Shown: in pieces, positions 7,669 to 15,388 of the stretch
Layout: every line of letters begins with the position of its first letter
Position numbering within the stretch: the stretch's first letter is position 1
Assembly: GCA_028277765.1 (NCBI GenBank)
Contig: JANQFQ010000022.1
Location: forward strand, 1 to 36,001
From: Desulfobacterales bacterium
GTDB taxonomy: Bacteria; Desulfobacterota; Desulfobacteria; Desulfobacterales; SURF-7
Direction: 5' to 3'
Length of the DNA: 36,001 nucleotides
The notes under the pieces: model-generated
The model's input: the letters and a program-made list of their open reading frames with translations, nothing else
Database searches by the model: none
What the model was told of the DNA's origin: nothing
Translations under genes and position numbers: made by a program

Positions 7669-9336
7669 CTATTTTACAATCGCTCCTTCACTGGCGGACG
7701 ATACCATACGGGAATAGCGGGCCATGTAACCTTCCGTGATTTTCAGGAAAGGTGGTTTCCATTTTTCCAACCGGGCATTGATCTCCTTTTCATCTACTTT
7801 TAATGAGAGCTTCTTGCCTGGAATATCTATCGCTATGATATCATTTTCTTCAATGATAGCGATCGGTCCTTTTTGCATGGCTTCAGGTGAAACATGGCCG
7901 ATGGCAGCTCCTCTTGTGCCGCCGGAAAAACGTCCGTCCGTTATCAGGGCAACATCAGCATCGAGTTTCATTCCCGCGATAACCGATGTGGGAGTCAGCA
8001 TCTCCCGCATGCCGGGACCGCCCATGGGGCCTTCATACCTGACCACAATCACATCACCCTTGTTGATTTTGCCTGCCATAATGGCGGCCGTGGCATCTTC
8101 CTCTGATTCAAAGATCCGAGCAGGGCCTTCATGCCTCATCATTTCATCCCTTACGGCCGACTGTTTTACAACGCACCCGTCAGGCGCAAGATTGCCGAAC
8201 AGGACAGCCAGGCCCCCTTCTTTGTGGTGGGGGTTGTTTAACGGCCTAATGACTTCATTGTCAAGCACTTCAATCGTTTTTATATTTTCTCCCACGGTTT
8301 TCCCTGTGACGGTCATGGCGTCATCATTGATCAGGCCCGCCTGCGAGAGCTCCTTAATTACCGCCTGGACTCCCCCGGCACTATTCAGATCCTCTAGATG
8401 ATGAGGTCCACCCGGGCTCAACGAACAGAGATGCGGTGTTTTTTCGCTGATCTCATTGATCATATTCAGGTCTATTTTAATCCCTGCCTCATGGGCGATG
8501 GCTGGGAGATGGAGCACTGTATTGGTGGAACACCCCAGGGCCATATCCACGGCAAGGGAGTTCTGAAATGCCTTGTCTGTCATGATCTGCCGCGGAGTTA
8601 TCTGCTTTTCAACCAGATCCATGATCTGCATACCGACCCTTTTGGCCATGCGTATCCGTTCCGACATTACTGCTGGAACTGTCCCGTTTCCCTTGATTCC
8701 CATACCAACCGCTTCGGTCAGGCAATTCATTGAGTTGGCAGTGAACATACCGGCGCATGATCCGCAGGTGGGACAGGCAGCCTTTTCTATAGCGTCAAGT
8801 TCGTCTTCTGACATAGCGCCAACGCTTACGGCCCCCACTGCCTCAAAAACAGAGATAAGGTCAATCTTTTTGGTCCTGTCTTTTGGATGCCGGCCGGCCA
8901 GCATGGGCCCGCCGCTGATAAAAATCGAAGGCAGGTCGAGTCTTGCTGCCGCCATGAGCATGCCGGGGACGATTTTGTCACAGTTCGGTACCAGAACGAG
9001 ACCGTCAAAAGCCTGGGCAATAGCCATCACTTCAACTGAATCAGCAATCAGTTCACGGCTTCCCAGGGAATATTTCATCCCCATATGGTTCATGGCAATG
9101 CCGTCGCAGATACCAATGGTGGAAAATTCAATGGGTGTGCCGCCGGCCATATAGATACCTGCCTTTACCCCTTCTACAATCCTATCAAGATGGATATGTC
9201 CAGGGATAATCTCGTTCGCGGAATTAGCAATACCGATGATGGGTCGATCCCTTTCAGCGTCAGTGTAGCCCATAGCCTTAAAAAGTGATCGGTGGGGTGC
9301 CCTCTCAAGCCCTTTTTTCATGTTGTCGCTTTTCAT
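7669..9336 (-). CDS. ilvD: dihydroxy-acid dehydratase
   Basis: Fe-S dehydratase that converts the dihydroxy acids to 2-oxoisovalerate and 2-oxo-3-methylvalerate. 555 residues, full length. Cluster-binding cysteines are visible in [10 protein letters not shown] and in the [20 protein letters not shown] segment; the C-terminal [11 protein letters not shown] and GHVSPEA motifs of the IlvD/EDD family are present. The ATG at 9334-9336 follows AGGAG at nine bases. It is the first structural gene of the operon and sits directly downstream of the attenuator terminator, so its transcription should depend on leader-peptide translation. Confidence 0.96.
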   Translation of the reverse strand: MKSDNMKKGLERAPHRSLFKAMGYTDAERDRPIIGIANSANEIIPGHIHLDRIVEGVKAGIYMAGGTPIEFSTIGICDGIAMNHMGMKYSLGSRELIADSVEVMAIAQAFDGLVLVPNCDKIVPGMLMAAARLDLPSIFISGGPMLAGRHPKDRTKKIDLISVFEAVGAVSVGAMSEDELDAIEKAACPTCGSCAGMFTANSMNCLTEAVGMGIKGNGTVPAVMSERIRMAKRVGMQIMDLVEKQITPRQIMTDKAFQNSLAVDMALGCSTNTVLHLPAIAHEAGIKIDLNMINEISEKTPHLCSLSPGGPHHLEDLNSAGGVQAVIKELSQAGLINDDAMTVTGKTVGENIKTIEVLDNEVIRPLNNPHHKEGGLAVLFGNLAPDGCVVKQSAVRDEMMRHEGPARIFESEEDATAAIMAGKINKGDVIVVRYEGPMGGPGMREMLTPTSVIAGMKLDADVALITDGRFSGGTRGAAIGHVSPEAMQKGPIAIIEENDIIAIDIPGKKLSLKVDEKEINARLEKWKPPFLKITEGYMARYSRMVSSASEGAIVK

Positions 9337-9355
9337 GAAATAAATCTCCTTAAAT

Positions 9356-9398
9356 AAAAAAACCGTTATCAGTGTTTCGGACTGATAACGGTTTTTTT
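9356..9398 (-). terminator. attenuator terminator of the ilv operon leader
   Basis: A perfect inverted repeat with 17-base arms (9356-9372 and 9382-9398) and a 9-base loop. The core is CCGTTATCAG/CTGATAACGG, flanked by seven A/T pairs that provide the U-tract in the minus-strand transcript. It lies between the leader peptide and ilvD, so it must be bypassed for operon expression. The symmetry would let it terminate in either direction. Confidence 0.93.
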
Positions 9399-9432
9399 AA
9401 GTTTATTCCTGTAATTAAGCCATTACCAGTCC
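9379..9432 (-). promoter_or_regulatory. antiterminator helix of the ilv attenuator
   Basis: On the minus-strand RNA, GGACTGGTAATGG (9432-9420) can pair along all 13 positions with CCGTTATCAGTCC (9391-9379), using eleven Watson-Crick and two G-U pairs. The second segment is the 5' arm of the terminator, so the two structures exclude each other. The first segment overlaps the leader-peptide stop codon (9423-9425). A ribosome that finishes the peptide would mask it and allow termination; a ribosome stalled on Ile/Val/Leu codons, the last of which (Val23) ends 15 bases upstream, would leave it free. Confidence 0.85.
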
Positions 9433-9515
9433 TTTTCCCGGCCGGAGACTAAAATGTCTACGACCAGGCTGATAAGAATACTAATTATGCTGACAATGAC
9501 TATCCTATTTTTCAT
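9423..9515 (-). CDS. ilvL: ilv operon leader peptide
   Basis: A 30-codon ORF starting at ATG 9513-9515 and ending with TAA. Fifteen of 30 residues are branched-chain: seven Ile, five Val, three Leu. They include the runs IVIV (5-8), SIISILIS (9-16) and LVVDILV (17-23); the peptide ends GREKDW. GGGTG lies about eight bases before the ATG. Its position ahead of an antiterminator/terminator pair and ilvD matches the classical IlvL arrangement of enterobacteria, although the peptide sequence itself is different. It could be mistaken for a tiny membrane protein, but the RNA geometry argues for a regulatory role. Confidence 0.88.
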   Translation of the reverse strand: MKNRIVIVSIISILISLVVDILVSGREKDW

Positions 9516-9543
9516 TTTAACACCCAAATTTTTATAGTTTATG

Positions 9544-9572
9544 TCCGTAACAGTGTTGAGTAATAAAGTCAA
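9544..9572 (-). promoter_or_regulatory. candidate ilv operon promoter
   Basis: On the minus strand TTGACT (9572-9567) resembles a sigma-70 -35 box, with TACGGA (9549-9544) 17 bases downstream as a poor -10 match. This would place the start site just ahead of the leader peptide. An A/T-rich stretch (ATAAACTATAAAAA) further downstream is an alternative -10 region. Confidence 0.35.
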
Positions 9573-9640
9573 GTTTAATCTGGGAGATTTTTCGAATTTT
9601 ATGGATTACTTAGACCGATATCTGTTGTTTTAGATGTTTT

Positions 9641-11089
9641 TTAGAGTTTTATCTTGTAAACTGTAAAATTCGAATTCGAATACCTTTCTTCAAGCCTGTT
9701 TTGATATCTTTCAATAAAAAGGCTCATAAATTCAAAATCTATATATCCTGTAATTAGATAGTTCGCACCAATGCCATGAACAAAGTTCCAAACAGCAATA
9801 TCATTGTTCGTATGCTGATAGACTGCTGCACTTCTTTCCGTATAAAGCGATAATACCCTTGGTTTTCTGAAAATGAAGACATCTCCTTCATCGGTATTGT
9901 TTTTTATATATTCAAAAAGTTCGATAACATCTCTTTCACCTACACCTTTATTTATGGGGCCGAAATTTAATTTAGTGTATTTCCCAAAATAAGAAATAAA
10001 TATAGCTGTTATCAATATAATGACAAAGAGTTTTCCGACTTTTTTAAGTTGAAGTAATTCGAGTTTTGTAATGCCCGTAAAAGTATACATTATAAAAAGA
10101 GGTATTACTGGAATAAAGAACCGATTTCCCTGTTCACTGGGCCAGATAAGTATTATTCCTACATATAATGGTAAAAATATTTCAAGAAAGGTTACTCTGC
10201 CTTTGATCCTTATGACATATCCAATCAAAGTCAAAGCACATATAATAATAAAAAGAACTTGCGTAACAATCCTATTGTAACCGTTATCCCATAGTTGAGA
10301 AAGGGAATCTGTATAGATGTTTATGTTTCGTAAAATTATTTTATGATCACCTTTAAGCTGGTCAAAATAACTGCGATCAGAATGTAAGGAAAACGTCTGG
10401 AGTAGCATAAAAAAAACAAAAACAAGTGTTGCTATAGCAGTGAATTGAGTGGGTTTTTTATATCTTATTATGTCATGAATAAAAAGGCATGGGATAAATA
10501 TAAAACCAATACTCCGTGTCCCATAAGAAAGGTAGATAAAAAGGCCGGCTAGCACTGGATATAACAGTTGAATCTCTTGCAAGTTATCTGACCGGTATTT
10601 TTGAAGTATGAGGAAGAGGCTAATATAGGCAAACAAAAGAAACGGGATGTCTGACAAAACATTATCTTTAAAAATCCAGAAAAAAGGATTAAAACCGATC
10701 ATTGCAATCATAATAATCAGATATTTAAACGGCAGTTCATTTTTAAACAGCATGAAATATACAAATAAAAACAGAAGGAAAAATATGATGATTTCGATTT
10801 TCATTGCTGTAAGATTTAGCCCAAATATCTTATAGACAGGCGACAATAAGAAGGGGAAAACAGGTGGATATGATTTGGGCCCCAGTGAGGGATAAGAAGG
10901 ATTGTAGATGTAACCGGTATCATTATAATCTATCCCTTCAGCGATATTTTTAGCATGATGGATATACATGCTGAAATCTCCCAGCCAATTATGCCCTGCT
11001 CTTACAGTCAGGAGATAAAATATTCCGATTGTTGAAATTAATGTGATAATGATCAGGTTTTGTGTTTTTGTTGAGAGATTGATGTTCAT
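9641..11089 (-). CDS. GT-C family membrane glycosyltransferase (ArnT/PMT-like)
   Basis: 482-residue polytopic inner-membrane protein. The first helix (about residues 12-30) is followed by a loop with HNWLGDFSMYIHHAKNIAEG, which has the acidic residue typical of the first loop of lipid-phospho-sugar-dependent GT-C enzymes such as ArnT and dolichol-phosphate mannosyltransferases. About nine to eleven further hydrophobic segments follow, ending near residue 370 with a soluble C-terminal part of about 110 residues. The substrate cannot be read from sequence; such enzymes move a sugar from an undecaprenyl or dolichyl carrier to lipid, protein or glycan. It lies 91 bases downstream of the methyltransferase gene and codes on the same strand. 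No clear Shine-Dalgarno is seen at the ATG. Confidence 0.75.
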   Translation of the reverse strand: MNINLSTKTQNLIIITLISTIGIFYLLTVRAGHNWLGDFSMYIHHAKNIAEGIDYNDTGYIYNPSYPSLGPKSYPPVFPFLLSPVYKIFGLNLTAMKIEIIIFFLLFLFVYFMLFKNELPFKYLIIMIAMIGFNPFFWIFKDNVLSDIPFLLFAYISLFLILQKYRSDNLQEIQLLYPVLAGLFIYLSYGTRSIGFIFIPCLFIHDIIRYKKPTQFTAIATLVFVFFMLLQTFSLHSDRSYFDQLKGDHKIILRNINIYTDSLSQLWDNGYNRIVTQVLFIIICALTLIGYVIRIKGRVTFLEIFLPLYVGIILIWPSEQGNRFFIPVIPLFIMYTFTGITKLELLQLKKVGKLFVIILITAIFISYFGKYTKLNFGPINKGVGERDVIELFEYIKNNTDEGDVFIFRKPRVLSLYTERSAAVYQHTNNDIAVWNFVHGIGANYLITGYIDFEFMSLFIERYQNRLEERYSNSNFTVYKIKL

Positions 11090-11180
11090 TTAAAATTGTC
11101 GGGTTAAAACCCTGAAGGGATTTCCATAGCTTTAGAGCGGCCTATCTCCCGATCATCTTTGTCGAGTGTTATCATATGCG

Positions 11181-12101
11181 TTACTTCTTTGCATATATTA
11201 TCAAGTTCCAGCCTAATTTAAATGCAATATATTTTTCGATAAAAAAAGGTACCCAGCTGGTAATCTTGTGTTTGCGTAAAGGGAAATGACCAACTTTTGT
11301 TTTTATTTCACTGAAATCGGAGAATAATTTATTAATGTCTTTCTTCGAATAGACATAGGCATAGGGACATTCAGGTCCATCAGTGCAATGATGAACAAAT
11401 TCTTTCGGTGTTAAATAACGCCAACCTTTTCGTAAGAAATTCAAGTAATGGAGTTGATATATAGATAGATCTTTATTGTCCTGTAATCCATGCAGCTGGT
11501 TATTATCCATATTTTTCCTGTCAGCATCCCACCTGCCTATTCGCGTCATTATTTTCAAAAAAACCTTTAAACGCATATACAAAAGTATTCTAAAGTAATA
11601 ATTAAAACTACATTTATGGTAGAGCATAATGATTGATTTGCCCCCTTTTTTTAATACCCGAAACACTTCTTTTATTGCTTTGCCAGGATGGGGTGTGTGA
11701 TGTAAAACTCCCCATGAATAAACAACATCAAAGCTTTCATTATCAAAACTAAGATTTTCTGCATTGTCGACTTGAAAAAGACCTTGAAGTCCCATAACTT
11801 CAAAATGTTTACGAGTGGCATCAACAGCGGTTTGTGTTAAATCTATACCAGTATAATTAGCGCCTTGTAAGGCAAACATGACTGCATCAGCACCATTACC
11901 ACAACCAATCTCAAGCAAGTCCTTGCCTTTAGTTTCTGAAAATGGAATGAATAGCGGGATATGCCACTCAGTCCGATATCTGAAATCTCGATATTTATCG
12001 TAGAAATCCTTTTCATCCTCAAAATTTTTTATAAAATGAGAACCACAGGCTTCGATGTTCCAAAAAGAGCGAACATTCATTTGTTTTGTTGATAGAGGCA
12101 T
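11181..12101 (-). CDS. class I SAM-dependent methyltransferase
   Basis: 306 residues. Motif I is DLLEIGCGNGADAVMFA (about residues 60-76), followed by the acidic motif-II end YTGIDLT, motif post-I QVDNAENLSF, and the FDVVYSWGVLHHTPHPGKA motif IV region, all typical of the Methyltransf_11/25 class. The C-terminal 130 residues are not diagnostic. Substrate unknown; the adjacent membrane glycosyltransferase suggests a glycan or lipid intermediate, but that is only inference. AGGAA precedes the ATG at about ten bases. Confidence 0.82.
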   Translation of the reverse strand: MPLSTKQMNVRSFWNIEACGSHFIKNFEDEKDFYDKYRDFRYRTEWHIPLFIPFSETKGKDLLEIGCGNGADAVMFALQGANYTGIDLTQTAVDATRKHFEVMGLQGLFQVDNAENLSFDNESFDVVYSWGVLHHTPHPGKAIKEVFRVLKKGGKSIIMLYHKCSFNYYFRILLYMRLKVFLKIMTRIGRWDADRKNMDNNQLHGLQDNKDLSIYQLHYLNFLRKGWRYLTPKEFVHHCTDGPECPYAYVYSKKDINKLFSDFSEIKTKVGHFPLRKHKITSWVPFFIEKYIAFKLGWNLIIYAKK

Positions 12102-12129
12102 TGAACAGTTCCTTTCCTCAGTGTAACTA

Positions 12130-13476
12130 TCATTTGTGTTTCTTAAGATACGCTGTAGAACCGATTTCTTTAAGGTAGCCTTTTATCCCTTCCAGCATGG
12201 CGTCGCACAAAAGGTCTTGATACTTTGAATTGATCAGTTTTTTGCATTCCTGGGGGTTGCTTATAAAACCTGTTTCCACAAGGATACACGGCATGTTGGC
12301 CCCTAAAAGAACATAGAAGGGAGCCTGTTTTATGCCGTAGTTTTTTGTCTTTTTGTATTTTTTCTTCAGGTGTTTGTAAATTGAGTTCTGCACATGGCCT
12401 GCCAGCAGGGTTGATTCATCAACCTTTGTGGTCTGCATAAGAGAGGTCAGGATCAGTTGGAGATCGCTTACCTGCTCTACAGAGGTGTCGTTCTCCATGG
12501 CAGCCACCCTGAGGGCGTCTTTGTCATCTGTAACATTCAGAATATAGGTTTCAATGCCGTAGACATTTTTATTTGTATGGGCATTTGTGTGGATGGAGAT
12601 GAAAATATCAGCGTTCAGCTTGTTTGCTATTTCAGTCCGTTCTTCAAGTTTAAGGAAAACATCTGTTGAACGGGTCATGATCACTTCACAACGAGTCTGG
12701 TTTATTAGTTTCAGCGCTAGTTTTGAAGCGATATCAAGGACTACTTTTTTTTCAAACACACCTTTGATATAGCCAGGTGCGCCGTCAGCCCAGCCACCAT
12801 GGCCGGGGTCGATAACGATCCTAATTGTGGATGAGGGAGACCGTTTTTTTTTGTCCTTCTGAACCGGTTTGGATGAGGAAGGGGGCTGCCCTATTTGTTT
12901 GGCGGGCGCTTTGGCTGAAGCGATGGCGGATTTTTGCTGCAGGCGTTTGGGTTTTTGAGTCTTAGCTGCTTTTTTTTGGGTAACTGATGGTTCTTTTTTT
13001 TGAGGGACAGGTTTTTTAATCCTTTTTACATTTTTAGGAGCTGTAATTGTAATCGTGTGATCAGGGCCTTTGATTTTAGCAATAAGGCTGTCGGCTTTAT
13101 GACGGTACGCACTGTTTGGGAATATGTATTTGCTGGCCGTAAGGATTTCCAGGGACTTTGTTTTGTCAGTCTCCTTGAATGATCGCTTGTATAGTTCATA
13201 GTATAGCTCGCCGGTTTTATACATTCCAGCTGCCGCCCAGGGGCCTGACGTGTTATGCCGGTATACGTTCTGGTATTGCTTGATGCATGACATCCAGTTT
13301 TCCCTGTAGTTCTGTGTTTTTGGATTATTTCGGAGTTTTTCGTAAGCAGCACCAGCTTTAAAATACATGTCTTTTGCTGTATCATTTGCGACTATTTCAG
13401 AGGGGAGTAGCACCACTATTGTCAGGCAGATCGCCATGTATGTTATGAATGATTTTATTAAGACTTTTATTTTCAT
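12130..13476 (-). CDS. N-acetylmuramoyl-L-alanine amidase, Amidase_3 (second copy)
   Basis: 448-residue exported zinc amidase that cleaves the MurNAc-L-Ala bond of peptidoglycan. A signal peptide (residues 1-30, ending PSEIVAND) is followed by a TPR-like helical repeat domain (about 33-136), a Lys/Pro/Gln-rich linker (about 145-215) and the Amidase_3 domain. Zinc ligands are His226 (DPGHGG), Glu242 (FEKKVVL) and His296 (SIHTNAH); the catalytic Glu401 is in LVETGFISN. Unlike the neighbouring copy it lacks an AMIN domain. Its ATG overlaps the stop of the upstream paralogue by four bases, so the two are co-translated products of a tandem duplication. Confidence 0.92.
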   Translation of the reverse strand: MKIKVLIKSFITYMAICLTIVVLLPSEIVANDTAKDMYFKAGAAYEKLRNNPKTQNYRENWMSCIKQYQNVYRHNTSGPWAAAGMYKTGELYYELYKRSFKETDKTKSLEILTASKYIFPNSAYRHKADSLIAKIKGPDHTITITAPKNVKRIKKPVPQKKEPSVTQKKAAKTQKPKRLQQKSAIASAKAPAKQIGQPPSSSKPVQKDKKKRSPSSTIRIVIDPGHGGWADGAPGYIKGVFEKKVVLDIASKLALKLINQTRCEVIMTRSTDVFLKLEERTEIANKLNADIFISIHTNAHTNKNVYGIETYILNVTDDKDALRVAAMENDTSVEQVSDLQLILTSLMQTTKVDESTLLAGHVQNSIYKHLKKKYKKTKNYGIKQAPFYVLLGANMPCILVETGFISNPQECKKLINSKYQDLLCDAMLEGIKGYLKEIGSTAYLKKHK

Positions 13477-15338
13477 AACAGACTTCTCATATGTGTTACA
13501 GGCATATATTCCGAGCTTTTTATGTGCTTATTTTCAAGCTGTGCCCCGTTTATCTCTTTGATATATTTCCCGATCCCGACCGTGATCGCATCGCACAAAT
13601 TGTTCTGAAAGTTGGTGTTTACCAGCCGTTTGCATTCTTTTGGATTGCTGATAAAAGCGGTCTCTATCAATACGGACGGCATCTGGGCGCCGAGTAGTAC
13701 ATAAAACGGCGCCTGTTTTACACCCTTGTTTTTAATCCGGCTGTATTTTTTTTTCATATGGCTGTACATGGAATTCTGGATATGGACAGCGAGCCGGCTT
13801 GATTCATTTATTTTCGCATTTTTCATGAGGTCGGTTAGAATTGACTGGAGGTCGCTCATGTTTTTTGTGGAAGTGGCGTTTTCCTTGGCGGCCACGCTCA
13901 TGGCTTCCTTGTCGGTTGCTAGATTCAGAAAATAGGTTTCAATGCCATAGGCTTTCTTGTTTCTGGAGGCGTTCGCGTGAAGGGATATAAACAGATCAGC
14001 ATTCAGCCTGTTTGCGATGGCTGTCCTTTCCTCAAGGGTAAGGAATTTGTCTCTAGATCGGGTCAGTGTAACCTTGCATCTGAGTTTCTTCTTGATTTTA
14101 GCAGCGAGTTTTTTTGCTATCGCTAGAACAACATCTTTTTCATGAATCCCTTTCAGGTATCCGGGCGCTCCGTAATCCCTCCCGCCATGTCCGGCGTCGA
14201 TCACAATATGGCTGACACCAAGGGATAATTGTTTTGCCAGGTCCGTTGCTGAAATATCTGTGGGCGGTGTATAGGTCAACCGTTTTTTGCTGACGCTGGC
14301 GATCTGTTTTGGAATAGGTGTGCCGGGTTTTGACACTTTTGTCGGTTTGCCCTTAACATCAATGACTATTCTAAACGGGTTAAAATATTCCTTAAGCTCA
14401 TAATTTTTTGTTTTGAATTCATTACCGTTATACTTATGGTTATACATGACTACCCTGACTACGTCAGGCTTATTCTGGCTGATTCTTACATCCAGATTTT
14501 TGTTGATGCCTACCTTAAGGCGGTTCTCCTTTTCAGGGAGCTTTTTTTTAAGCCTGTCACTGAGCCGGCTGCTTTTAATATCAATGTACATCCGCATCGG
14601 TTTTTTCAGTTTCGGGTCTTTGCGCAAAAAGCCGTGAGTGTATAATGTTTCCCTATCTGTTTCAACAACCACACGTGTGAGGTCTTGGTTTGGATAATTG
14701 GAATACCTGAGGTAGTTTACCGTAGCTCTCGGCCCTGACGCGGAGATGGTTTTGGGGATGGTTTTTTTCTTTTTTGCAAGGTATTTTTCCTTTGATCGAT
14801 TTCTCTTCTTCAGCGGTATATTTTTTTTGTTTTTTTGTGCGGTTTTAATGGGGGCAGTCTTTTTTGGCAATGATGTTGAGATGCGGCGTAAAGCCTTGTC
14901 CGCCTTTTCCTTGTAGCGGCTTTTAGGATAACGCTTGATGACCTTTTTAAAGATATCAGCAGCTTTCTTGATATCAGAAGTATTGTTTGAATATTTAAAC
15001 AGCTCGGCGTAAAGGAGGCCGGTTTTATACATCCCGGCGGCTGCCCATGGACCGGAAGGATCATGCTTGTAAACAGCCCTGTATTTTTCAATACACCGTT
15101 CCCAGTTGTGCCGGTATTTAATTTTGTTCCGGTTTTTCACAAGACGGTTATAACTTTTTTCTGCTGAATAGAATTTATCTTTGGCTGTTTGGGCACGTGC
15201 AAAAGGGCTGTCAAAAAAAAGGACGGTTGTCGTGATAAAAAAGAAAATCAGGCAGACGTTGGTTATCTCATAACGCATATTAAGTAAATACAAAGCAACC
15301 GGATTTTTTTTGGGCTTCATGATAGTTGTTCCGGTCAT
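13473..15338 (-). CDS. N-acetylmuramoyl-L-alanine amidase with AMIN domain (AmiC-like)
   Basis: 621 residues. A signal segment (about 23-50, ending PFARAQ) is followed by a TPR-like domain (55-152) closely matching that of the downstream paralogue (shared SGPWAAAGMYKTG), a very basic linker (155-200), an AMIN domain (about 205-330) that would target septal peptidoglycan or the envelope, and Amidase_3 (376-600). His384, Glu400, His454 and catalytic Glu559 are all present. Start choice is uncertain: the ATG at 15336-15338 is used here, with ATG codons at 15320 and 15278 as alternatives; none has a strong Shine-Dalgarno. It is probably involved in daughter-cell separation. The stop overlaps the next gene's ATG. 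Confidence 0.93.
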   Translation of the reverse strand: MTGTTIMKPKKNPVALYLLNMRYEITNVCLIFFFITTTVLFFDSPFARAQTAKDKFYSAEKSYNRLVKNRNKIKYRHNWERCIEKYRAVYKHDPSGPWAAAGMYKTGLLYAELFKYSNNTSDIKKAADIFKKVIKRYPKSRYKEKADKALRRISTSLPKKTAPIKTAQKNKKNIPLKKRNRSKEKYLAKKKKTIPKTISASGPRATVNYLRYSNYPNQDLTRVVVETDRETLYTHGFLRKDPKLKKPMRMYIDIKSSRLSDRLKKKLPEKENRLKVGINKNLDVRISQNKPDVVRVVMYNHKYNGNEFKTKNYELKEYFNPFRIVIDVKGKPTKVSKPGTPIPKQIASVSKKRLTYTPPTDISATDLAKQLSLGVSHIVIDAGHGGRDYGAPGYLKGIHEKDVVLAIAKKLAAKIKKKLRCKVTLTRSRDKFLTLEERTAIANRLNADLFISLHANASRNKKAYGIETYFLNLATDKEAMSVAAKENATSTKNMSDLQSILTDLMKNAKINESSRLAVHIQNSMYSHMKKKYSRIKNKGVKQAPFYVLLGAQMPSVLIETAFISNPKECKRLVNTNFQNNLCDAITVGIGKYIKEINGAQLENKHIKSSEYMPVTHMRSLL

Positions 15339-15388
15339 GTCTTTACATGAGTTGTTTAGCTTTTTAAATGATTCTTTATAATAAATAT

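Noticed and set aside
7736..8401. 221-codon open frame on the plus strand within ilvD
   Set aside because: Antisense shadow of IlvD, Ser/Ile-rich low-information translation with no family features.
9423..9515. Interpretation as a small membrane protein
   Set aside because: It is hydrophobic enough, but the Ile/Val/Leu content, the stop codon within the antiterminator arm and the terminator before ilvD fit a leader peptide better.
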